Of a stretch of 7,413 nucleotides of DNA, positions 1 to 6,487 are shown one piece after another (position 1 is the stretch's first letter; each line of letters begins with the position of its first letter). The stretch lies in the NCBI GenBank assembly GCA_035649395.1, contig DASRJR010000044.1, forward strand, positions 1 to 7,413, in the 5' to 3' direction. The DNA is from Gp6-AA40 sp035649395 (GTDB lineage Bacteria > Acidobacteriota > Vicinamibacteria > Vicinamibacterales > UBA2999). Made by a program: the position numbers and the translations under genes. A model generated the notes under the pieces. That model saw only the letters and a program-made list of their open reading frames with translations, was not told the DNA's origin and did no database searches.

Positions 1-4
1 ACCG

Positions 5-1024
5 ATGCGACTCATCACCATCGCCCTCGTCCTCTGCACACTCGCCCTGGCCACGGGCGCGTCGGCGCAGCAGCCGCCGCAGCGCGGCATCGTGAACATC
101 ACCGGGCAGCTGTATCGCGCGCAGAACGTCAACCATTACACGGTGTTCCTCGTCACGCCCGAGGGCATCATCATGAGCGACCCGATCAACCGCGACTTCG
201 CGCGCTGGCTGAAGGCGGAGTTCGCCACGCGCTTCAAGGTGCCGGTCCGTTACGTGCTGTACACGCATCGCGACTGGGACCACGCGTCGGGCGGCGTGGT
301 GTTCGCCGACACCGCGGAGTTCGTCGGTCACCGCAACATGCTGACAGCGCTGGCGCCGCCGGCGGGCAACCCGCCGCTGCCAGCCGACGCCGTGAAGATC
401 GACGCGAACAAGAACGGACTCGTCGAGCGCAGCGAGGCGGCTGGCGCCTACAGCGAGCGCTTCGATATGTTCGATTACAACCGCGATGCCTTGCTCAGCG
501 GCGCCGAGATCGCTCGTGGCTCGGTGAGCGATGTGTATGCCCCCACCGTGACCTACACCGATCGCCACACCGTGACGCTGGGCGGCAAGCGCGTGACGAT
601 GACGTATCTGGGCGTCGCGCATGCGGACGACAGCTCAGTACTGCATTTCCCCGACGAGCGCGCGGTGTTCAGCGCCGACATCCTGCAAATCAAGCGGCTC
701 CCCGGCGGGCTCGCCCCGACCGTGGGGTCCTGGATCGACGCTTTGACGACCATCAACGCCCTCGACTACGAGCACGCGCTCACGGGACATGCCTTGTCGG
801 GCACGAAGAAGGACGCGATGCAGTCGCTGCAGTATCTGCTCGACATCTCGAAGGGTGTGGCCGCCGGTGTCGCCGCGGGCCGCAGCCTCGCGGAGATCCA
901 GAAGACGCTGACGCTCGACGCCTACAAGGGATTCGAGCGCTGGGACACGATCCGCGAGGCGCACATCGCCGCGGTCCACGCGACGATCAGTGGGGCGCGG
1001 CCGGCGTCGCCAGGGACGCGTTGA
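5..1024 (+). CDS. Exported MBL-fold metallo-hydrolase with inserted EF-hand pair
   Basis: This 339-residue protein belongs to the metallo-beta-lactamase fold superfamily; its substrate cannot be told from sequence. It starts with a Sec-type signal peptide (MRLITIALVL, hydrophobic to about residue 18, likely cut after ASA at 19-21), so it should act in the periplasm or outside. The metal-site motifs appear in order: THRDWDH at 87-93 (H88, D90, D92, H93), GVAH at 203-206 (H206), FSAD ending at D225, and TGH ending at H262. The second position of the usual HxHxDH is Asp90 instead of His. Between the first and later motifs lies an insert of about 45 residues with two EF-hand-like loops, D133-x-N135-x-N137-G ending at E144 and D157-x-N159-x-D161 ending at E168, suggesting calcium binding. 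The ATG at 5 begins the signal peptide; the ribosome-binding site would lie outside the window. It converges with the kinase gene across a long hairpin. Fold assignment is firm; activity, metal and calcium binding are inferred. Confidence 0.88.
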   Translation: MRLITIALVLCTLALATGASAQQPPQRGIVNITGQLYRAQNVNHYTVFLVTPEGIIMSDPINRDFARWLKAEFATRFKVPVRYVLYTHRDWDHASGGVVFADTAEFVGHRNMLTALAPPAGNPPLPADAVKIDANKNGLVERSEAAGAYSERFDMFDYNRDALLSGAEIARGSVSDVYAPTVTYTDRHTVTLGGKRVTMTYLGVAHADDSSVLHFPDERAVFSADILQIKRLPGGLAPTVGSWIDALTTINALDYEHALTGHALSGTKKDAMQSLQYLLDISKGVAAGVAAGRSLAEIQKTLTLDAYKGFERWDTIREAHIAAVHATISGARPASPGTR

Positions 1025-1064
1025 CACATAGCGCGCGCGTTATAGCGCTCGCTCGTGTAGCGTG

Positions 1065-1244
1065 TCAGTCCTTCGTCCTTGGTGCTTGGTTCTTGGTCCG
1101 TCCTTGGGCCCTGGTCCGTCCTTGGGCCTGGGTCCCTGGTCCGTCGATCTAGCGCCGGTCAATCACGGACCAAGGACGAAGGACCAGGAACGGACCAGGG
1201 ACTACGGACGGACCAAGAACGAAGGCCCAGGGACCAAGGACCGA
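1065..1244. repeat. Giant imperfect hairpin of heptamer repeats in a convergent intergenic gap
   Basis: The left arm (1066-1144) is built from degenerate GTCCTTG units, for example at 1068, 1075, 1082, 1089, 1100 and 1118, with GTCC half-units between some of them. The right arm (1165-1243) is the reverse complement, built from CAAGGAC-type units. The arms pair without gaps at i + j = 2309. By hand count 64 of 79 positions are Watson-Crick pairs, including perfect blocks 1089-1103 with 1206-1220, 1109-1118 with 1191-1200, and 1139-1144 with 1165-1170. The loop is about 20 nt (1145-1164). T1065-A1244 extends the stem to the base next to the kinase stop codon (1245-1247, minus strand), and the hydrolase stop is 40 nt to the left. 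Neither side has a T-run, so it is not a textbook intrinsic terminator. Its position between convergent genes fits two-way transcript ending or 3' end protection, which is inference. Confidence 0.85.
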
Positions 1245-3926
1245 TCAATCCTGCCGTTCGGTCTTTGTCACCAGCGCCGTCCAGTTCAGGACCGTCGTGA
1301 TCGGCGGCGCGGCGTTGGCAGCCGGCGCAGAAAAGAGAAACTGCCGGCCGTCTGCCGTCGCCGCGAACGCGCCCCACTGCGATGCCCCCAGCGTTGGCGC
1401 ACGGAACAACATCGTCGGGTGACCCGATGTGAATGACGCCTCGGTGGTCACCGGCACGGCCATCAGCTCGTTCGCGGGTGACAGATAGAACAGCTCGCGT
1501 CCATCGCGCCGCCACTCCGGGAACCTGCCGCCGGTGGCGGACACCTGCCATTTACCGCCCGAGGGATCCGGAAACGGCTGGACGACGACCTGATAGGTCC
1601 CCGACTCGTTGGTCGAATACGCGAGCCACCGTCCGTTTGGCGACAACGTGGCCGCCACGCTGTCCGCAGCCGTCACGCGGTATGGGAACGCCTTGCGATC
1701 GCCATCGAGGCGCAGTCCCCAGATCGACCACGGCGGGTTGGCTGCTGCGGATCGGTGAAAGACCAGTACCTTGCCGTCGCGCGACCAGTCGGCGGCCGCG
1801 ATGAAATCGCCGTTGTCGACCTTGAAGAGCTCGCGTTCGGGCACCGCGCCGCTCGACGGGATCTCGTAAAGGGACGACCCCTGTCCGGTGTGTTTGTCGA
1901 ACACGATCCGCGTGCCGTCCGGCGACCAGACGGGGACGTGATCGAGATTCGGGTCGGTCGTGAGCCGCACGCGGACATTGCGCTCGAGATCGTGCGTCCA
2001 GATGTCGTCGCGCGAACCATCAGTGCCGGCCGCATACGCGACCCGCTTGTCGTCGGGCGAGAGGCGGATCGTGGCATTGCCCAATCGGATTTCGGCGAGC
2101 GGCGCGCTCGTTCGGCCACTGCGCTCGATCCAGACAAGCGACCTGTTCGCTTCCGATTGACTGGCGGGCCTCCGGTAGACGAGCGTTCCACCATCCGATA
2201 CGGCGAACGCCGCCATCTCGCCGTTCGAGTAGGTCGCGACGTCCTCCACGATCGCCACGGCGTCTCCGGTGACTCGCATGCCGTCGGCATCGAACGGCCG
2301 CGCGACGAGCGTTCGTCCTCGCGTGTACACCAGGAACCCGGGCTGCACGTATTCGACGCACGAGTCCGATGCCATGAGCCGCGTGCGGGTGCGCGAGCCG
2401 AGCTCGCCCATGAAGACCGCGCGGTTCTCGGTCTTCTTCTCGCTGTAGCCGAGATACAGAAAATGCTTCCCGTCGGGAAGGAAGTCCGGGCAGTCGTGAT
2501 ACGTCTCGTCCAGCGACGCATCGCGCTCGGTGACTGCCGACACCGGTCCGCCGGATGCCGCCACGCTTCGCAGGCCGTGGTTGTTGGTCGCGAACAGGAT
2601 GACGCCGTCCCTGTTCCAGGCGATGCCGCCGATCTGGGAGTCGAGAGTGGCCAGCGTTTCGGCAGCCCCACCGCTCGAGTCGATCTTCTTGAGTTTGCCC
2701 TCCGCGACGAACGCGATGAAACGGCCGTCGGGCGACCACGCCGGGTTCATGAGCGTTGGTGGGGTTTGCGTGCCATCGACCAATGTCGCCTCGAGCGCAT
2801 CGAGTGGGCGGACCCACAAGGACATCCGCTGAGAGGCACTGCCGGCAACCGGTGCGGTCACTGCAACGTACAACACCCGGCGGCCATCGGGAGAAACGGC
2901 TATCGGCTGGTTGATGGGCACGCCCGTGACGGGGATGTCGAACCGTGCCAACGGAGGACGTGGCGCTGGCGATCGCAGCATCGTCATCACGATCGCTGTT
3001 CCCGCCACCGCGCCGAGGACGCCGCCAGCGATCAGCAGCCATCGCCCTCTTGTGATTACAGGCTGCGCGGCGTGGGGTATGGCCGGACCGACCAGCACGA
3101 TTGCAACGTCGGCAGCGTCTCTGAAGCGCGCCGAGGCGTCCTTCTGCAGACATCGTCCAATCACCCAGTGAAGCTGCGGCGTCGCGTCGGCCGGCAGTGC
3201 GTCGAGCGCCGGCTCTTGTGTCACAACGGCAGCGAGGATGTCGGTGACGGTCTCGCCGCTGAACACACGATGTCCGGTCAGCATCTCGTAAAGGACGCAG
3301 CCGAGCGCCCACATGTCGGCGCGCTTGTCGACCGGCTTGCCGCGGGCCTGTTCAGGCGACATGTACGCAGCGGTGCCGGCGATCAGACCGCCCGTGCCGC
3401 TCGCGGTCATCGTCGGCGAGTGGGAAAGATCGGGGCTGGTCGCGTCGTGCGAGAAGATCCGCGCCAGGCCGAAGTCGAGCAGCTTCACCTGGCCGTCGGG
3501 TGCGATCTTGATGTTGGCCGGCTTCAAATCGCGGTGGACAATGCCGCGATCGTGGGCGGCGGCGAGCGCGCCGCAGATCTGCAGTGCGAGCGGAACGACC
3601 TCACCGGGGGGAAGCGCTCCGCGCTGCAGACGCTCGGCGAGCGTCTCGCCCTCGACGAATTCGAGGACGAGGAACCGCTGGCCGTTGGCTTCCTCGAGGG
3701 CGTGGATCGCCGCGATGTTCGGATGGTTGAGCGCCGCGAGCGCTTCGGCTTCCTGCTGAAAGCGCTGGACGCGATCGGGATCCTGCGCGAGCTCGCCGGG
3801 GAGGACCTTGATCGCGACCGTGCGCTTGAGCTTCGAATCGCGCGCGCGATACACCTCCCCCATGCCGCCACGGCCGACCAGCTCGCCTATTTCGTAGTTG
3901 CCTAGCGAGGTCCCGACGATGGTCAC
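1245..3926 (-). CDS. Membrane-anchored Ser/Thr protein kinase with C-terminal PD40/TolB-like propeller
   Basis: This 893-residue protein has a complete Hanks-type kinase domain at about residues 11-275: glycine loop GRGGMG (18-23), VAIK lysine K40, helix-C glutamate E59, HRD at 131-133 with K135 and N138, DFG at 151-153, SPE at 190-192 in place of APE, D204, and R267 near the end. All residues needed for catalysis are present, so it should phosphorylate Ser/Thr. A Pro/Ala stretch leads to one membrane helix (about 295-317) preceded by Arg residues, implying a cytoplasmic kinase and an outside C-terminus. Residues 325-880 hold PD40-type beta-propeller blades, with repeated SPDG or related turns at 345, 398, 668, 714 and 762 (WSPDG, WSRDG, LSPNG). 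This layout is common in acidobacterial kinases. The start is GTG at 3926; an in-frame TAG 12 nt upstream (3939-3941) blocks extension and is the stop of the ankyrin gene. No Shine-Dalgarno is visible, so translation is probably coupled to that gene. Substrate and propeller ligand are unknown. Confidence 0.93.
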   Translation of the reverse strand: MTIVGTSLGNYEIGELVGRGGMGEVYRARDSKLKRTVAIKVLPGELAQDPDRVQRFQQEAEALAALNHPNIAAIHALEEANGQRFLVLEFVEGETLAERLQRGALPPGEVVPLALQICGALAAAHDRGIVHRDLKPANIKIAPDGQVKLLDFGLARIFSHDATSPDLSHSPTMTASGTGGLIAGTAAYMSPEQARGKPVDKRADMWALGCVLYEMLTGHRVFSGETVTDILAAVVTQEPALDALPADATPQLHWVIGRCLQKDASARFRDAADVAIVLVGPAIPHAAQPVITRGRWLLIAGGVLGAVAGTAIVMTMLRSPAPRPPLARFDIPVTGVPINQPIAVSPDGRRVLYVAVTAPVAGSASQRMSLWVRPLDALEATLVDGTQTPPTLMNPAWSPDGRFIAFVAEGKLKKIDSSGGAAETLATLDSQIGGIAWNRDGVILFATNNHGLRSVAASGGPVSAVTERDASLDETYHDCPDFLPDGKHFLYLGYSEKKTENRAVFMGELGSRTRTRLMASDSCVEYVQPGFLVYTRGRTLVARPFDADGMRVTGDAVAIVEDVATYSNGEMAAFAVSDGGTLVYRRPASQSEANRSLVWIERSGRTSAPLAEIRLGNATIRLSPDDKRVAYAAGTDGSRDDIWTHDLERNVRVRLTTDPNLDHVPVWSPDGTRIVFDKHTGQGSSLYEIPSSGAVPERELFKVDNGDFIAAADWSRDGKVLVFHRSAAANPPWSIWGLRLDGDRKAFPYRVTAADSVAATLSPNGRWLAYSTNESGTYQVVVQPFPDPSGGKWQVSATGGRFPEWRRDGRELFYLSPANELMAVPVTTEASFTSGHPTMLFRAPTLGASQWGAFAATADGRQFLFSAPAANAAPPITTVLNWTALVTKTERQD

Positions 3927-3938
3927 AGCGGCAGCATG

Positions 3939-5588
3939 CTACACCCGACGCGCGGCTGCCTGCAGGAGCTCTTCAACGTCTGACCGACGTTCGGGAGGGA
4001 CCAGCTCGGAAATGGTGCGGCCGTCGGGCGCGCATCGCGTCGGATCGGCGCCTCGCATCAACAGTATCTTTGCGGCGTCGAGCCGGCCGCGGCGCATCGC
4101 CCACATCAGCGGCGTGACCCACGGTTCCGGCCACCACTGCTCCGACCGCGGTTCACCGACGACGTATTCACCGAACGGCCGCTCCAGCGCCTGCGGGTCG
4201 CGCGCGAGAATCTCCGGGATGCGTGAGGCAAGGTCGAAGTCGATCGCCTCGAAAACATCGATCGCTCCCTGCAGGAGCAGATCACGCGCCTCGGATTTGC
4301 CCGCGTAGTCGGCCCAGCCCGCGGGTGTACCGCAGTAGCGGGTCTCGCGCGCCGCCGGGTTCCCGCCGTGCGCCAGCAACACTCGAATCGCATCGAGGTT
4401 CGCGTTCCACGCTGCGGCATGAAGCGGCGTGTAATGGGCGGCGCTGTCGACGGCGGTGTGCGGGTCGTCCCAGGCGTTGGGCGACGCGCCGAGCCGAATC
4501 AGCGTCTCGATGACGCCGCCGCTCGAACGTTCGCTGGCGCGCACGATGAGCGTGCCCCATCGATGTCCGGGCTTCAGGCCGTCGGGGTCTTTCCGCATCA
4601 GCCGCTCGATGTCGTCCGTGCGCCCGAGCGCGACCGCCGCCGCCATGCCGACGTCGGCGCCTCGATCGATCAACCGTTGCGCCATGGCGAGCTCACCACT
4701 CAGCGCTGCCTGATCGAGCGCCGTAAGGCCCGACTCGTCGAGCGTGTGTGGATCGGCCCCGAGGTCGAGCAGTGCCTCCAGCGAGGCCGGCTGCTGCTTG
4801 ACGACGGCCAGGTGCACTGGGCGACGCCGGTGATTCGTCAGATCCATCCGCCGTTCGAGCGCCTCTGGCGAGGCCGCGACGATCTCGCGAATCGCGTTGA
4901 CGTCACCTGTTGCGACAGCAGAGAAGATCGTATGGCGCGCGCCGTGTGCGAGCAGGTATTCGACGAGCTCTGGCTGAGGTGTGACGTAGTCGAAGCCCGT
5001 TGCCCAGCCGATTACCTCGAGCTCGTGGTAATCGCCGGCGCCAATTGGATCGGCGCCGTGCTCGATCAGAAGTCGGACGATGGGGAAGCGACCCTTCTCG
5101 GCCACGAAGTGCAGCGGATACGCCCAGTCGCCTTCATCGCGGATGTTCGGATCGGCGCCACGCTCGAGCAGCAGTCGCACCGCCTCCTCGCTCTCCTCCA
5201 CGGCGTGATGCAGCGCAGTGCGCATGCCCGAATGCCCCTTCAACAGGCCGCGCTCGTTGATGACATCGGGGTATTCGTCGAGTACGCCGCGCAGCCGAGC
5301 GACGTCGCCATCGGCAGCGGCGTCGAGCAGTGCCGTCACTGCGGCTTCGCGCGTCGCGTGTGTCGGCCGCGCCGCGCCGGTCGTGAGCGCGCGCCAGTTC
5401 GCGAAGCCGCGCTCGAGCGCGAGCGCGTGCTGCACGTCGCGGAGACCAGGGACGGGCGGCAGCGCGGGATGAGCGCGCCGCAGGCGCTCGCGCGCGGCGG
5501 CGTCGCCGACGCGAATCGCCTTCAACAAGCGCTTGGCTTCTTTCTTGAGGCTCTCGAGAGAGGGATTACGCGCGGGGATCTCGGTCAT
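3939..5588 (-). CDS. Ankyrin-repeat protein, cytoplasmic, first gene of a probable operon with the kinase
   Basis: This 549-residue protein has no signal peptide or membrane helix. Residues 10-70 form a helical N-terminal region with SLKKEAKRLL, a VPGLRDVQHALALERGF stretch and FANWRAL, an arrangement often found ahead of bacterial ankyrin repeats. Ankyrin-like repeats follow at about 84-112, 122-150, 157-183, 205-218, 219-245, 255-282, 287-312, 385-413, 420-440 and 491-518. The clearest contain TALHHAV with LLLERGADPN, YPLHFVAEKG with LLIEHGADP, TPLHAAAWN with VLLAHGGNP, and TPLMWAM with ILLMRGADP. Ankyrin repeats bind other proteins; no catalytic domain is seen. The ATG at 5588 is supported by an AAGGAGG Shine-Dalgarno 5 nt upstream. 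The TAG stop is followed after 12 nt, in the same frame, by the GTG start of the kinase, so the two genes are likely cotranscribed and the protein may be a kinase partner or substrate, which is inference. Confidence 0.9.
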   Translation of the reverse strand: MTEIPARNPSLESLKKEAKRLLKAIRVGDAAARERLRRAHPALPPVPGLRDVQHALALERGFANWRALTTGAARPTHATREAAVTALLDAAADGDVARLRGVLDEYPDVINERGLLKGHSGMRTALHHAVEESEEAVRLLLERGADPNIRDEGDWAYPLHFVAEKGRFPIVRLLIEHGADPIGAGDYHELEVIGWATGFDYVTPQPELVEYLLAHGARHTIFSAVATGDVNAIREIVAASPEALERRMDLTNHRRRPVHLAVVKQQPASLEALLDLGADPHTLDESGLTALDQAALSGELAMAQRLIDRGADVGMAAAVALGRTDDIERLMRKDPDGLKPGHRWGTLIVRASERSSGGVIETLIRLGASPNAWDDPHTAVDSAAHYTPLHAAAWNANLDAIRVLLAHGGNPAARETRYCGTPAGWADYAGKSEARDLLLQGAIDVFEAIDFDLASRIPEILARDPQALERPFGEYVVGEPRSEQWWPEPWVTPLMWAMRRGRLDAAKILLMRGADPTRCAPDGRTISELVPPERRSDVEELLQAAARRV

Positions 5589-5593
5589 CGAAC

Positions 5594-5600
5594 CCTCCTT
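5594..5600 (-). promoter_or_regulatory. Strong Shine-Dalgarno of the ankyrin gene
   Basis: On the minus strand this reads AAGGAGG, followed by a 5-nt spacer (GTTCG counted from the end of the core) and the ATG at 5588-5586. It fixes the start of the ankyrin gene and contrasts with the kinase gene downstream, which has no such site. Confidence 0.85.
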
Positions 5601-5784
5601 CCGGACGAGTGCCTGAAGTCCGCTCGGTCCAGGCCGGCCGCTTCGGCGCGGAGCGCTTCGGCGTCCAAGGAAGAAGGTTCAAACAGAACGCAACGCACGA
5701 AAGGGTGGGAAGATTCCCTTGCCGCGGACAGGAGGCGCCCCAGCGCGCGCTACGTGTGAGTGTGCCCCCGTCCGTTCGACGAAG
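5601..5784 (-). promoter_or_regulatory. Spacer between dinB-like and ankyrin genes, probable promoter/leader region
   Basis: No gene is seen here. It should hold the transcript end of the DinB-like gene and the promoter or leader of the ankyrin-kinase pair, but no convincing -35/-10 pair was found by eye. It contains several small symmetrical elements: two direct copies of CGCTTCGGCG (5639-5648 and 5654-5663), each able to fold as a 3-bp stem with a 4-nt loop; an inverted repeat GGGAAGATTCCC (5707-5718); and a 10-nt palindrome AGCGCGCGCT (5742-5751). Such elements could be operator or leader structures; alternatively they are chance symmetry in GC-rich DNA. Confidence 0.4.
5707..5718. repeat. 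Inverted repeat upstream of the ankyrin-kinase pair
   Basis: GGGAA and TTCCC arms are separated by GA, inside a purine-rich stretch about 120 nt ahead of the ankyrin start codon. The symmetry is exact, but it is short and could be chance. If functional it would be a binding site for a dimeric regulator. Confidence 0.3.
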
Positions 5785-6312
5785 TCAACGGCGCGCAGCA
5801 AGGACTTCCCCCGCCCGTTGGCGAAGGCGAAGCAGCTGTTTCTGATGGTGCAGTCCGTGTAGCAGATGAAGCGTTCTCCACTGTGCCGCAGTCAGCGCAC
5901 CAAGAATCGGATGGTCGAGCAGCTTGACGTTGCGCCCGAAGCGGGCCTCACACTGCGCGAGACTTGCATCCATCGCCGCAAGCTTTGCCCAGATTTCGTT
6001 TCGTACCTGTTCCACAGGTAGCCCCTTCGGGCGCACCAGTCCGGGTGCTTCGAATCCGGAAGGTACGTAGCGCAATCCCACGACGACGAACGTCAGCACA
6101 CGCTGTCTTATGGAAGGCGTCGTTGCGAGTGGTGTGTCACGGCTGATCACCTTCTCCAATCCCCGGGTCGTTCCGGCATAGGTCAGGTACAGGTGTTCCA
6201 GCACTTCCGCGGCGCACCATTTCCCCGGCAGATGCCAGCGCAATTGCTCGCTGGACATTCCTTCGACGGCTGACTCCAGCGACTGTTTCAACGTGTTCAG
6301 ACGGGAATCCAT
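5785..6312 (-). CDS. DinB-like four-helix-bundle protein
   Basis: This 175-residue protein resembles the DinB/YfiT-like superfamily, small helical-bundle proteins that usually bind a metal through three histidines; many act as thiol-dependent transferases or are of unknown role. Numbered from the chosen start, the N-terminal motif HLPGKWCAAEVLEH (27-40) supplies H40, and the C-terminal LLHGLHHQKQ supplies an HxxxH pair, H152 and H156, giving a plausible metal triad. DHPILGALTAAQW at 133-145 is the usual stretch before the last helix. The ATG at 6312 is preferred over an in-frame ATG 13 codons upstream at 6351, because GGTGGAG sits 5 nt before it and the extra residues (MACLGWDGVGGVF) do not look like the family. 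Codon use is visibly looser than in neighbouring genes, with AAA, GAA, GGA, TTG, ATA and AGA appearing, which may signal a different origin. Its stop lies 196 nt before the ankyrin start, so it is probably a separate unit. Catalytic role unknown. Confidence 0.8.
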   Translation of the reverse strand: MDSRLNTLKQSLESAVEGMSSEQLRWHLPGKWCAAEVLEHLYLTYAGTTRGLEKVISRDTPLATTPSIRQRVLTFVVVGLRYVPSGFEAPGLVRPKGLPVEQVRNEIWAKLAAMDASLAQCEARFGRNVKLLDHPILGALTAAQWRTLHLLHGLHHQKQLLRLRQRAGEVLAARR

Positions 6313-6317
6313 AAACA

Positions 6318-6324
6318 CTCCACC
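6318..6324 (-). promoter_or_regulatory. Shine-Dalgarno deciding the DinB-like start
   Basis: The minus strand reads GGTGGAG, then 5 nt, then the ATG at 6312-6310. This supports the shorter 175-residue reading over the upstream ATG at 6351, which has no comparable site in view. Confidence 0.6.
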
Positions 6325-6357
6325 GACCCCATCCCAGCCCAAGCAGGCCACGCACTT

Positions 6358-6371
6358 CGGCTTTGAAGCCG
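6358..6371. repeat. Palindrome in the divergent intergenic region
   Basis: CGGCTT and AAGCCG arms flank a TG centre. The element lies in the roughly 175-nt gap between the divergent DinB-like and DUF6152 genes, about 45 nt upstream of the DinB-like start codon. It could be an operator for one or both genes or a small 5' hairpin in the DinB-like leader. Symmetry is seen directly; function is inferred. Confidence 0.4.
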
Positions 6372-6417
6372 GGGGTCGGATCGATCATGTAACGTGACAG
6401 CACGAGCTTTGTGACGC

Positions 6418-6447
6418 TTGACCCCGAGAAGTCCTGTGTCGAATCAT
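6418..6447 (+). promoter_or_regulatory. Candidate sigma-70-type promoter of the DUF6152 gene
   Basis: TTGACC at 6418-6423 matches the -35 consensus at 5 of 6 positions, and AATCAT at 6442-6447 matches the -10 consensus at 4 of 6, with an 18-nt spacer. Transcription would begin near 6454, leaving a leader of about 35 nt before the start codon at 6488. No better pair was seen between the divergent genes. Found by eye only. Confidence 0.3.
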
Positions 6448-6477
6448 GTGCGGCGTTGGTGACGCGCGGAACCGTAT

Positions 6478-6481
6478 GAGG
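6478..6481 (+). promoter_or_regulatory. Shine-Dalgarno deciding the DUF6152 start
   Basis: GAGG is followed by a 6-nt spacer (ACCCCG) and the ATG at 6488. This favours 6488 over the in-frame ATGs at 6446 and 6476. An ATG at 6491 sits 9 nt away and cannot be excluded. Confidence 0.5.
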
Positions 6482-6487
6482 ACCCCG

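Noticed and set aside
1030..1049. Short hairpin AGCGC/GCGCT just after the hydrolase stop
   Set aside because: Only a 5-bp stem with a 10-nt loop in a run of alternating GC; not distinguishable from chance.
1065..1244. CRISPR array
   Set aside because: Units are about 7 nt, degenerate, contiguous and reverse direction at the centre. There are no unique spacers and no cas genes.
1065..1244. Textbook Rho-independent terminator
   Set aside because: The stem is far too long and neither strand has a T-run after it. A non-canonical role in ending transcripts remains possible.
1062..1436. Open frames in and around the heptamer hairpin (plus strand 1062-1436 and 1079-1300, minus strand 1159-1551)
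   Set aside because: Their predicted proteins are low-complexity Gly/Pro/Leu or Arg-rich products of the repeat and then of the kinase gene read in the wrong frame. No ribosome-binding site or family likeness is seen.
1755..3905. 716-codon plus-strand open frame antisense to the kinase
   Set aside because: Long antisense frames arise easily opposite GC-rich genes. The product is Arg/Asp/Val-rich with no recognisable domain, while the minus-strand kinase motifs are complete.
4368..5759. 463-codon plus-strand open frame antisense to the ankyrin gene
   Set aside because: It mirrors the codon pattern of the ankyrin gene, has no motifs and no plausible start signal.
6313..6351. Upstream start at 6351 for the DinB-like gene
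   Set aside because: The added 13 residues do not fit the family, and the ATG at 6312 has a well-placed GGTGGAG site.
6446..6487. Earlier in-frame ATGs at 6446 and 6476 for the DUF6152 gene
   Set aside because: Neither has a clear ribosome-binding site, the extra residues spoil the signal peptide, and 6446 overlaps the candidate -10 element.
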